Positions 1 through 6,743 of a stretch of DNA of 17,921 bases are shown here, piece after piece. The stretch is from positions 1 through 17,921 of the forward strand of contig JAITBS010000480.1 of assembly GCA_031283515.1 (NCBI GenBank). The letters are read 5' to 3'. The position numbers and the translations under genes were made by a program. Positions within the stretch are counted from its first letter, which is position 1; each line of letters starts with the position of its first letter. Below the pieces are notes generated by a model, which ran no database searches, was not told the origin of the DNA, and saw only the letters and a list, made by a program, of their open reading frames with translations. The DNA comes from Planctomycetaceae bacterium. Its GTDB lineage: Bacteria; Planctomycetota; Planctomycetia; Pirellulales; Thermoguttaceae.

Positions 1-180
1 AAAAAGAATGATCCAACTAATTAATTTTAATTAAAACACTAATCGGCAACTCAACCTTAAATTTAATTCTCACATTGTATCTGAATCAATAGGACTATAC
101 AAGAGTTGTCGAAAATTGCGGACGTAAAGATCAAAAATTTTCGTAATATACCGGTGCAATTTTTGTAGTTACCAACAATA

Positions 181-266
181 GTTAGCCCTGAAAGGGTGTT
201 AAAATTATAACCCTGACGCCCCTATCGGGGCTAATGGGAAAAACAAAAATGCCACTGATATATTGC
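181..266. repeat. Small hairpins plus one inverted copy of the dispersed end motif
   Basis: This AT-rich non-coding stretch carries two short perfect hairpins: CCCT-GAA-AGGG at 186-196 and GCCCC-TATC-GGGGC at 218-231. A copy of the dispersed motif follows in minus orientation at 251-266 (GCCACTGATATATTGC). The order of hairpin, linker, hairpin and end motif resembles the right end of the element at 17524-17836. I read it as one end of a related but decayed or composite element. Positions 1-180 show nothing I can name. Confidence 0.6.
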
Positions 267-274
267 TAATGACA

Positions 275-297
275 TTTCGGCGAAACGTCGCAAACCT
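275..297. repeat. Diverged copy of the TTTCGGCGAAA palindrome
   Basis: The 11-base palindrome TTTCGGCGAAA is followed by CGTCGCAAACCT. This is a variant of the sequence found at 2603-2624 and 7495-7516, where the palindrome is followed by GGTCGCCTACC. It sits directly beside the end motif at 251-266 and before the 20-base repeats. Confidence 0.6.
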
Positions 298-300
298 ACT

Positions 301-380
301 GAATCGAGTAGTCAACTTTATTATCGAGTAGTCAACCTTATTATCGAGTAGTCAACCTTATTATCGGGTAGTCAACCTTT
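301..380. repeat. 20-base tandem repeat, four units
   Basis: There are four consecutive units of TTATCGAGTAGTCAACCTTA. The two middle units are identical and the outer two are slightly changed (GAATCG at the start, GGGTA and CCTTT at the end). The array runs straight into the palindrome at 373-391. A period of 20 cannot keep one reading frame, so this is not a coding repeat. Confidence 0.85.
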
Positions 381-410
381 CGCCGAAAGGTTGGTCGGCG
401 ATAGCCGACT
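373..410. repeat. Palindrome AACCTTTCG-C-CGAAAGGTT with attached TCGGCGATAGCCGA stem
   Basis: A perfect 9-base stem (AACCTTTCG and CGAAAGGTT around one C) is followed by a second palindromic piece, TCGGC-GATA-GCCGA. The reverse complement of this stretch matches 2585-2617, where CTATCGCCGACCAACC precedes the same palindrome. This shows that the two loci belong to one repeat family in opposite orientations. Confidence 0.7.
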
Positions 411-415
411 TGTCC

Positions 416-878
416 CAGTTGACAATTACCAAAAACCAGTTGGCAATTACCAAAAACCAGTTGACAATTGGCAAAAACCAGTTGGCAATTGACAAAAACC
501 AGTTGACAATTACCAAAAACCAGTTGGCAATTGACAAAAACCAGTTGACAATTGGCAAAAACCAGTTGACAATTACCAAAAACCAGTTGACAATTGACAA
601 AAACCAGTTGACAATTGGCAAAAACCAGTTGACAATTGACAAAAACCAGTTGTCAATTGGCAAAAACCAGTTGACAATTATCAAAAACCTGTCGGCTGCC
701 GACAAAAACCTGTTGGCAGAGAACCCAAACCATTCGGCAGAGAACCCAAACCAGTTGGCAGGAGCCCCAAACCAGTCGGTAGAGAACCAAAACCAATTGG
801 CAGCCGACAAAAATCAGCCGGCAAAGAATAAAAACCAGTTGGCAGGCGGAAGAAAACCAGTTGACAGATTACGCAGAT
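416..878. repeat. 21-base tandem array, about 22 units
   Basis: Units start every 21 bases from 416. The first 13 (416-688) are near-identical: CAGTTG, then A, G or T, then CAATT, then ACC, GGC, GAC or ATC, then AAAAAC. Units 14-22 (689-878) are diverged but keep the period, apart from one extra base near 857. Variation is confined to a few positions, mainly the seventh base and the two bases after CAATT. Open frames cross the array on both strands because the period is a multiple of three. Neither has an ATG start or a ribosome binding site, so I treat the array as non-coding. There are no unique spacers, so it is not a CRISPR. Confidence 0.9.
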
Positions 879-897
879 TGTAATATATCAGCGGAAT
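879..897 (+). repeat. Dispersed 19-base end motif, plus orientation
   Basis: TGTAATATATCAGCGGAAT differs at one base from the copies at 7327, 17531 and (inverted) 2658 and 17811. It directly ends the 21-base array and is followed by a run of T. Confidence 0.75.
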
Positions 898-927
898 TTT
901 TTACCACACGAACCACACACAAAAACA

Positions 928-982
928 CAAAATAACACGAAAAGGGTCAAAACAAAAATTTTGTATTTTTCGTGCTATTTTG
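928..982. repeat. Long imperfect inverted repeat (16-base arms)
   Basis: CAAAATAACACGAAAA at 928-943 pairs with TTTTCGTGCTATTTTG at 967-982 with one mismatch, around a 23-base loop. It lies in a stretch rich in CACAAAA and CACGAA words. It could act as a structured 3' end for transcripts reading leftward from ilvC, but no clear U-tract follows on that strand. Confidence 0.55.
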
Positions 983-1102
983 AGTGTTCCGTGTTGTCGA
1001 ATAGAAAACATCAACATATTACTACAAGAGGTATAGAACTCATGACTAATATGTTGATTATGAAATCTACTAAACCATTACAATATATGTATTAACAATA
1101 AC

Positions 1103-1128
1103 AAGGCGGGGACGGAAATCCCTGCCTT
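1103..1128 (-). terminator. Candidate hairpin terminator downstream of ilvC
   Basis: AAGGCGGGGA (1103-1112) and TCCCTGCCTT (1119-1128) form a 10-base stem with one weak pair and a 6-base loop, about 30 bases past the ilvC stop on its strand. The sequence after it in the ilvC direction (GTTATTGTTAATA) is only moderately T-rich, so the call is tentative. Confidence 0.45.
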
Positions 1129-1159
1129 CGATGGTTTTGGATTATCTGAAATTTGGGGA

Positions 1160-2164
1160 TTAAAATTCTTTTGCGTCGATCCAAGACATTAGTTTACGGA
1201 GTCGTCTTCCGACTTCTTCGAGTTGGTGTTGACGTTGAATTGCGCGGATTCGTTTGAACTTTGGAGCGCCGACTTTGTTTTCGAGCAACCATTCTTTGGC
1301 AAACTCACCGGTTTGAATTTCGGTTAAGATTTTTTTCATTTCATTTTTGGTCTCATTTGTGATAATACGGGAGCCGCGAGTGTAGTCGCCGAATTCCGCA
1401 GTATTGGAGACACTGTACCGCATATAATTCAAACCGCCTTGATAAAACAAGTCAACAATTAATTTGAGTTCGTGCATACATTCGAAATAAGCCATTTCGG
1501 GTTGATAACCGGCTTCGACCAACACTTCAAACGCATTCTGAACCAATGCCGAAACTCCACCGCAAAGAACGACTTGTTCACCAAACAAATCGGTTTCTGT
1601 TTCTTCGGCAAAAGTTGTTTCGATAACACCGCCGCGTGTTCCTCCGATTCCTTTGGCGTAAGCGAGTCCGATTTTCCGTTCTTTATCGCCGGCACCTTCG
1701 CCGAGAGCAATAAGACAAGGAACACCGCCGCCTTTCGCGAATTCACTTCGTACCAGATGTCCGGGACCTTTTGGAGCAATAAGAATTGCGTAAACTCCTT
1801 CGGGCATATTGAGCTGACCGTAATGGACATTGAAACCATGTGTTGCGATAACAAGGTTCCCTTTGGAGAGGTGTGGGCGAATTTGTGTTTCAAAGATACC
1901 TGCCTGAAGTTCATCGGGAAGTGTCAGAACAATCAAATCGGCACGTTTTACGGCTTCCTCTGTTGTGAGCGGTTTGAATTTGTCCCGAACTGCCAGGTCG
2001 TAATTTGGTGTTCCTTTGACTTCGGCGACGATCACATCGCAACCGCTGTCACGAAGATTTTGGGCATGCGCATGACCTTGCGAACCGTAACCGAGAATCG
2101 CGATTGTTTTGCCTTTAAGTTTGGAAAGATCAGCGTCTTTTTCGTAATAAATTGTTACAGCCAT
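1160..2164 (-). CDS. ilvC: Ketol-acid reductoisomerase (class I)
   Basis: This 334-residue protein has the full length of a class I ketol-acid reductoisomerase. That enzyme converts acetolactate or acetohydroxybutyrate to the dihydroxy acid in valine, leucine and isoleucine synthesis. The N-terminal Rossmann domain has GYGSQGHAHAQNLRDSG at about 25-41, then TLPDE and ATHGFN with the conserved His109. The all-helical C-terminal domain starts near 185 with ETETDLFGEQ. D192, E196, E228 and E232 are the expected Mg ligands, and SVSNTAE near 251-257 is the substrate loop. The cofactor loop at 46-58 reads VAEVKGTPNYDLA and lacks the Arg and Ser residues often seen in NADPH enzymes. The ATG at 2164 has no obvious Shine-Dalgarno. 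The gene appears to stand alone, with no ilvB, ilvN or leu genes nearby. Confidence 0.97.
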   Translation of the reverse strand: MAVTIYYEKDADLSKLKGKTIAILGYGSQGHAHAQNLRDSGCDVIVAEVKGTPNYDLAVRDKFKPLTTEEAVKRADLIVLTLPDELQAGIFETQIRPHLSKGNLVIATHGFNVHYGQLNMPEGVYAILIAPKGPGHLVRSEFAKGGGVPCLIALGEGAGDKERKIGLAYAKGIGGTRGGVIETTFAEETETDLFGEQVVLCGGVSALVQNAFEVLVEAGYQPEMAYFECMHELKLIVDLFYQGGLNYMRYSVSNTAEFGDYTRGSRIITNETKNEMKKILTEIQTGEFAKEWLLENKVGAPKFKRIRAIQRQHQLEEVGRRLRKLMSWIDAKEF

Positions 2165-2573
2165 AATAGAAAGATGTTAAGAGTTGAAAATTGAGTTAAA
2201 AATGTAAGTAAACAAATTGTACAACGTATCGCACTTAAAAAATGATTTCTTTTGTTTGATAAAATATCAGCGTTATTTTGTCATTAATTATTTCCGCTGA
2301 AGTTTTTACCTGTTGACATTTTTAGGTCAACGCAAAACATCATTTATTTAAGGTTATAAAATATACATCAAAAATACAAGTTTGCAATAAGACCGTTCAG
2401 CGAACTGGAATTTTGTATTTTTTGGGGCAAAGTTAAAAGATTTTAGTAGGGACACCGCATCGTGTATCCCTACAAACCAGAAAACAGAAGGCAAGATTAT
2501 TCGAAAGCATAATTTTCCGAATGATTTAATTTTTAGCGATCAAATAATTTATGGACCTGGTATTTCATACATT
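2165..2573. other. Intergenic region upstream of ilvC with two small hairpins
   Basis: No credible gene is present. It holds a perfect hairpin GTTGAC-N8-GTCAAC at 2312-2331 and an imperfect hairpin at 2446-2473 (GTAGGGACAC paired with GTGTATCCCTAC, one bulge). The ilvC promoter should lie here on the minus strand, but I could not pick a convincing -35/-10 pair. Confidence 0.5.
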
Positions 2574-2578
2574 TCACC

Positions 2579-2676
2579 ATCGTTGACTATCGCCGACCAA
2601 CCTTTCGGCGAAAGGTCGCCTACCTTGTAATTGCCAACTGTAAACAAATTCAAAAATATTCCACTGATATATTACA
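2579..2676. repeat. Short copy of the modular repeat family
   Basis: In order: CTATCGCCGACCAACC, the palindrome CCTTTCG-G-CGAAAGG (2601-2615), GTCGCCTACC, a single inverted remnant of the 21-base unit (AATTGCCAACTG near 2629-2640), and the end motif ATTCCACTGATATATTACA (2658-2676, minus orientation). The order matches the reverse complement of the 373-897 region but with one tandem unit instead of 22. It lies 24 bases beyond the stop of the carB-like gene. Positions 2603-2624 are identical to 7495-7516. Confidence 0.8.
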
Positions 2677-2700
2677 ATCCAACAAATCTCGTTTATTTCG

Positions 2701-4296
2701 TCAAAACAATAGGTAATCCTGAATCGTTTTAACATTGACATTCGGATTGTCGCGGAGGAATAATACGGCTTCAAGAAACGCTTTGGCTCCGCGAATCGTC
2801 GTAACAAGCGGAACACCAAGACGCATTGCTGTCGTACGAATCAATACCTCATCCCGATGCGGATTTTTTCCCGATGGCGTGTTGATAATCCATTGCACTT
2901 TGCCATCAATCATTCGATCAAGAATATTCGGACGTTCACCTTCAATAATTTTCGATACAGTCTCAACCTTGAACCCCATACTTGTCAGCACCGCACCCGT
3001 TCCACGAGAAGCAATAATGTTGAAACCAAGCTGAACCAGTTGACGGGCAATTTCACCAATCACCGGTTTGTCCGACTCTTTGACCGAAACAAAAACATTG
3101 CCCAAAAGCGGAATCGGAACGCCAGTTCCGTTTTCACCTTTCGCAAACGCTTCTCCAAATGTCTCCGCAATACCCATGACTTCACCCGTCGATTTCATCT
3201 CCGGTCCCAACCGCGTGTCCACCCCAGGAAATCGCGACCAAGGAAACACCGATTCCTTCACCGCAACATGATTCAACTCTTGCCAACGTCTAAACGGTTT
3301 GACCAAAAACATCGCCGACAATTTTTCACCAAGCATCACACGCATCGCAATACTCGCCAACGGTTCACCAATTGCCTTGCTGACAAACGGAATTGTCCGA
3401 CTCGCACGCGGATTCACCTCCAAAACATAAACCAAATTATTTTTAATCGCAAACTGAATGTTCAATAATCCAACAACATTCATTTTAAGAGCAATTTTTC
3501 GAGTTGCGTTTTCGAGTTGCCGAATCAACTTCGGTGTCAACGACTGCGGCGGAAGTGAACACGCCGAATCACCACTGTGAATTCCCGCCTCTTCAATATG
3601 TTCCATAATTGCCGCAACAATTACCGTTTCTCCGTCAGCTATCGCATCCACGTCAATTTCAATAGCATCTTCCAAAAAACGATCGATCAAAATCGGTCGT
3701 TCTTCACTAAGTGTTAAATCCACTTGTAATGAATATTCAAGCAACGCGTTCCAATAGGACTTCAAATCGTCACGGTCAAAAATAATTTCCATTTTGGCAC
3801 CGCCAAGAACAAAACTCGGACGCATTAACACGGGAAAACCAATACGTTCGGCAGCAATCAAAGCGTCCTCAAGTTCAACAGCGGTTGCACCGGGAGTTTG
3901 CCGGATTTCGAGTTCCTGTAACATTTCACCAAATTGCCGCCGATCTTCCGCCAACGCAATAGACGCAACATCCGTTCCCAGAATCCGAACACCTTCATCA
4001 GAAAGAGCCTTCGCCAGATTGAGCGGCGTCTGACCACCAAATTGCAACACCACACCTATCGGCCGCTCATGCGCAATCACGGCAAGAACATCCTCAAGAG
4101 TCAACGGTTCAAAATAAAGAACATCCGACGTGTCATAATCCGTCGAAACCGTTTCAGGATTGCAGTTCATCATAATCGCCCGATAACCCAACCGCTTGAC
4201 CGTAAATGCCGCATGACAACAGCAATAATCAAATTCAATTCCTTGTCCAATACGGTTGGGACCGCCGCCGAGAATGAGAACAGAAGGTGTTGACAT
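2701..4296 (-). CDS. carB: Carbamoyl phosphate synthase large subunit, stand-alone C-terminal half
   Basis: These 531 residues match only the second half of CarB, whose usual length is near 1070. An N-terminal pre-ATP-grasp segment has GGGPNRIGQGIEFDYCC and NCNPETVSTDYDTSD. An ATP-grasp domain spans about 115-320 with MRPSFVLGG, EDAIEIDVDAI, EHIEEAGIHSGDSA and the metal-binding EVNPRASRT. A linker has PGVDTRLGPEMKSTGEVMGI. An MGS-like allosteric domain spans about 398-520. This half phosphorylates carbamate. The carboxyphosphate and oligomerisation regions are absent, and no remnant lies within the 570 bases upstream. Split CarB proteins are known, for example in Aquifex and methanogens. The ATG precedes LILGGGPNRIGQG by five residues, so the protein starts just at the domain boundary, as expected for a true split gene. 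No Shine-Dalgarno is visible. All motifs look intact, arguing against a pseudogene. Confidence 0.93.
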   Translation of the reverse strand: MSTPSVLILGGGPNRIGQGIEFDYCCCHAAFTVKRLGYRAIMMNCNPETVSTDYDTSDVLYFEPLTLEDVLAVIAHERPIGVVLQFGGQTPLNLAKALSDEGVRILGTDVASIALAEDRRQFGEMLQELEIRQTPGATAVELEDALIAAERIGFPVLMRPSFVLGGAKMEIIFDRDDLKSYWNALLEYSLQVDLTLSEERPILIDRFLEDAIEIDVDAIADGETVIVAAIMEHIEEAGIHSGDSACSLPPQSLTPKLIRQLENATRKIALKMNVVGLLNIQFAIKNNLVYVLEVNPRASRTIPFVSKAIGEPLASIAMRVMLGEKLSAMFLVKPFRRWQELNHVAVKESVFPWSRFPGVDTRLGPEMKSTGEVMGIAETFGEAFAKGENGTGVPIPLLGNVFVSVKESDKPVIGEIARQLVQLGFNIIASRGTGAVLTSMGFKVETVSKIIEGERPNILDRMIDGKVQWIINTPSGKNPHRDEVLIRTTAMRLGVPLVTTIRGAKAFLEAVLFLRDNPNVNVKTIQDYLLF

Positions 4297-4863
4297 AATT
4301 TTGTTTATAATATTTTGGTTAATTTTACTTCGGCATTTACAAATGGAACTTCAAATCGAATTTGTTACTTGAAATTTAACCCATCACAACATTGACACAA
4401 TTTGAGGTAAAAGTTTACCAACTTTTGAGATTTTTTACCACAAATTGTAAATGGGGTTCTCAACGTTCACAAAAGTTTTTACAGTTTTTCGTAATTTATT
4501 GCATTCCTTGTTCCTACCCAGTTGTCTGGTTTTGCCCAGATTAACACAGATTTAGGATTTGTTCTTAATTTTAACCTTTCATACAAACTTGTCAATTTAT
4601 ACTACAAACTTCTAAAATTGTGTAATATCTGAACAGCAGGAATGTTTTCGGAGCATGTTTTTAAATCGGAGACCTTGAAAATTACCGATTTTATTCCCGT
4701 AAGGAGTCAGAATTGAGATATTTCATTTATAGATACAAGAATAAAATCAATCAAATCACTGCCCGAAGTATCGCTTGTAAAATTTTGAGTTGGTACAATG
4801 ATTCGGATTTTCCTAAAAAACCGAAAAAATATTTTTTTTGAATTATATTTATTGCCGCAACGT
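4297..4863. other. Long AT-rich spacer between divergent transcription units
   Basis: No gene is supported. It should hold the leftward carB promoter. At 4406-4419 is the palindrome GGTAAA-AG-TTTACC, overlapping the hairpin AAAAGTT-TACC-AACTTTT (4409-4426), about 110 bases before the carB start. At 4802-4825 is TTCGG-N14-CCGAA followed by a T8 run, which is terminator-like but has no plus-strand gene before it. A short CCAGATTAACACAGATTT stretch near 4537-4554 has a word pattern resembling 10887-10902. Confidence 0.4.
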
Positions 4864-4891
4864 TTGATTCAGTGTTAATTAGTTGTATAAT
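4864..4891 (+). promoter_or_regulatory. Candidate sigma-70 promoter for the nucleotidyltransferase-ispD pair
   Basis: TTGATT at 4864-4869, a 16-base spacer, and a perfect TATAAT at 4886-4891. The predicted transcript start near 4898 lies about 70 bases before the chosen ATG at 4968. It also lies downstream of the earlier in-frame start near 4872, which therefore would not be transcribed from this promoter. Confidence 0.55.
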
Positions 4892-4955
4892 AAAGAATAA
4901 CTACATTCATTGGTTACAGATCCATTTTGGATTTTTATTAGTTTCCCCCCTAAAA

Positions 4956-4961
4956 AAGGAG
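4956..4961 (+). promoter_or_regulatory. Shine-Dalgarno that fixes the start at 4968
   Basis: AAGGAG sits six bases before ATG 4968. The upstream in-frame start near 4872 has no such site, so the gene begins at 4968. Confidence 0.8.
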
Positions 4962-4967
4962 TGTGTT

Positions 4968-5690
4968 ATGTTCAAAACGATTGGGATTGTTAAGGGTACC
5001 CTGCTCACCGAAAAACAACGCCGTCATGTCGCAAGACGGCTCGAAGGAAAGTCCGTATTGGAATGGGTTGTTCGTCAAATGACAGATTGCGAACTGCTCA
5101 ACGGAGTTGTTGTATTAGCCGAAGAAGGTACTAATGGTGACATTGTTCGTCAATTAACTCCAATTGATGTTCCGGTTTTTTCATCGACGGCGCGAGATAC
5201 ACTTTCGTTACTCCAGCAAACACTTGAACATTTTCCGGCAGATGCTTGTGTGTTTATTGGTGCGGATTGGCCCTTTCTTGATCCGACGCTTGTAGATCAA
5301 CTGGTTCGCACCGCCGAACTAGAGCCAAATTGTGATTATGCCGCTTATCAGTTTACAAATGAGATTTTTTCTGCAGGAAGACCTTATGGTTTATTTCCCG
5401 AGTGGTACCGTTCCCAAACCCTCCGAAAAATCGCAACAAGAATAGACGATCAGATTCATCGTCAACTTCCGGGTACGTTTTTTCTTGATAACCAGAAAAA
5501 ATTCAATGTCGAACTACTTCCTGTTCCTGCCGGTCTGGATCAGCAAAACAATATTCGTTTTACATTCGATACCGAAGCGGATTGGGATACAATCCTGGAA
5601 CTTCATGAGGCTTTGGCTTTGGAAGTACTGGATTGCAAGAAAATCGGAAGTTTTATCGGATCACGAATGCCGCAACGAGAATTAGTTTAA
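4968..5690 (+). CDS. SpsF/NeuA-like cytidylyltransferase family protein, divergent
   Basis: The 240-residue protein has the layout of the GT-A-fold sugar nucleotidyltransferases related to SpsF, NeuA and KdsB. GKSVLEWVVRQM near 27-38 corresponds to the usual GKPLLEW helix. FIGADWPFLDP near 98-108 holds a metal-binding Asp. The late FTFDTEADWDTI corresponds to the family's RxTVDTxEDL. These enzymes activate sugar acids or related sugars with CTP or another nucleotide for surface polysaccharides. The family's N-terminal A-R-x-G-S-x-R-x-P-G-K loop is not recognisable: the protein begins MFKTIGIVKGTLLTEKQRR, so substrate and even nucleotide are uncertain. It is cytoplasmic, with no signal peptide. 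The gene precedes ispD by 98 bases on the same strand, and the two may be co-transcribed from 4864-4891. Confidence 0.7.
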   Translation: MFKTIGIVKGTLLTEKQRRHVARRLEGKSVLEWVVRQMTDCELLNGVVVLAEEGTNGDIVRQLTPIDVPVFSSTARDTLSLLQQTLEHFPADACVFIGADWPFLDPTLVDQLVRTAELEPNCDYAAYQFTNEIFSAGRPYGLFPEWYRSQTLRKIATRIDDQIHRQLPGTFFLDNQKKFNVELLPVPAGLDQQNNIRFTFDTEADWDTILELHEALALEVLDCKKIGSFIGSRMPQRELV

Positions 5691-5788
5691 TTGAGAGTGG
5701 AAAGTGAAAAATAGTGAAAAAATAGTGAAGAATAGAGAAAGTTGCCGGCAAATTACAACAGTAACGGCAATAATTTCAACACAACACT

Positions 5789-6568
5789 ATGAACTCTCCA
5801 CTAAATAACGTAAATTGGTTAATCAGGATAATGGATACAAACAACGGACAAGAATCGGGATTTTTTTCAGTAATTATTGTTGCGGCGGGAAAAAGTCGTC
5901 GATTTACCGAAACAAATTCCAATAAACCGACTGCCAAAAAAACATTTGCATCGCTTAACCGAAAACCTGTTTGGTTGCACAGTGTCGAAAAATTTTATGA
6001 ACGGGAAGATGTTGTGCAATTGATTATAGTCATTTCACCGGATGATTTGACGTGGTTTTTCCGGTTTTATGCGAGTGAAATTGATCGGATGTTCCTTTTG
6101 GTTGTTGCCGGAGGTAATGAGCGTATTGATTCTGTTCAAAACGGGTTGGCGGTGGTTCGGCAAGATGTTGATTTTGTTGCGGTTCACGATGCGGCAAGAC
6201 CTTGTGTTTCAAAAACAGAGATTGATGCGGTTTTTCGCCAGGCGCGGATTGACGGTGCGGCAATGCTCGCAACTCCCATCGTTGGAACCATTAAACGAGT
6301 TTACAATGGGCAAATTGTCGAAACAATAAATCGAAAAAACCTTTGGGAAGCACAAACTCCGCAAGTTTTTCGACGGGATATTCTCCTTAATGCTTATGAA
6401 TGTCGAGGAAATGTTGATTCGACGGATGATGCGCAACTTGTTGAAAATGCCGGTTTTGCTGTTTCGATAGTTCCTGCGGATCGATTTAATATAAAAATTA
6501 CTACTCCAAATGATTTATCTCTTGCCGAAACAATTCTTTTTCGTCAAAATAATAGTATATTATATTGA
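5789..6568 (+). CDS. ispD: 2-C-methyl-D-erythritol 4-phosphate cytidylyltransferase
   Basis: IspD joins CTP and methylerythritol phosphate to make CDP-ME in the non-mevalonate isoprenoid pathway. Visible motifs are the CTP-binding VIIVAAGKSRRF (about 28-39), GGNERIDSVQNGL, VHDAARPCV, EAQTPQVF, STDDAQLVE and the C-terminal NIKITTPNDLSLAE, all typical of IspD in the usual order. The frame opens at ATG 5789 (259 residues), but the first 25 residues lie before the conserved domain. The in-frame ATG at 5831 (245 residues), with a weak CAGGA just before it, gives a more typical length and may be the true start. It is cytoplasmic. The spacer between it and the preceding nucleotidyltransferase gene has an AATAGTGAA-type low-complexity stretch. 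IspF is not in the window. Confidence 0.93.
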   Translation: MNSPLNNVNWLIRIMDTNNGQESGFFSVIIVAAGKSRRFTETNSNKPTAKKTFASLNRKPVWLHSVEKFYEREDVVQLIIVISPDDLTWFFRFYASEIDRMFLLVVAGGNERIDSVQNGLAVVRQDVDFVAVHDAARPCVSKTEIDAVFRQARIDGAAMLATPIVGTIKRVYNGQIVETINRKNLWEAQTPQVFRRDILLNAYECRGNVDSTDDAQLVENAGFAVSIVPADRFNIKITTPNDLSLAETILFRQNNSILY

Positions 6569-6743
6569 ATGATATATTAAAATTGATTGAAAACATTTTT
6601 TTGTGCGGAAATAAAACGTAAAACAATAATTCAGACTACTCTATTTTGTGTGTTATTTTGGCGGTTAAAATAAAAAAACCACTGAAATATGACTTGATTT
6701 TTTAACTCTTTAACTAAATTAATTATTCATTAAAACTACTAAA

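Noticed and set aside
416..878. CRISPR array
   Set aside because: The repeats are contiguous with no unique spacers, the period is only 21 bases, and no cas gene is present.
410..883. Open frame of 157 residues with KNQLTI-type heptads across the 21-base array (plus strand)
   Set aside because: It begins with TTG, has no ribosome binding site, and consists entirely of the tandem repeat. The opposite strand is open as well (361-810, NWFL heptads), which is expected from a period divisible by three.
2574..2819. Small minus-strand frame with GRRPFAERLVGDSQRW
   Set aside because: It overlaps the 3' end of the carB half and the repeat element; the apparent peptide is a translation of the TTTCGGCGAAAGG palindrome. 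Similar peptides appear at the other repeat copies.
2857..3468. Arg/His/Asn-rich plus-strand frames opposite the carB half
   Set aside because: Antisense shadows of a clearly coding gene, with composition typical of the reverse frame.
4802..4839. Intrinsic terminator on the plus strand (TTCGG...CCGAA followed by T8)
   Set aside because: No plus-strand gene lies upstream of it, and the stem has an internal mismatch and AT-only inner pairs; kept only as a note in the spacer entry.
4872..4967. Upstream extension of the nucleotidyltransferase to the start codon near 4872
   Set aside because: The extra 32 residues match nothing in the family, overlap the promoter, and the AAGGAG clearly serves ATG 4968.
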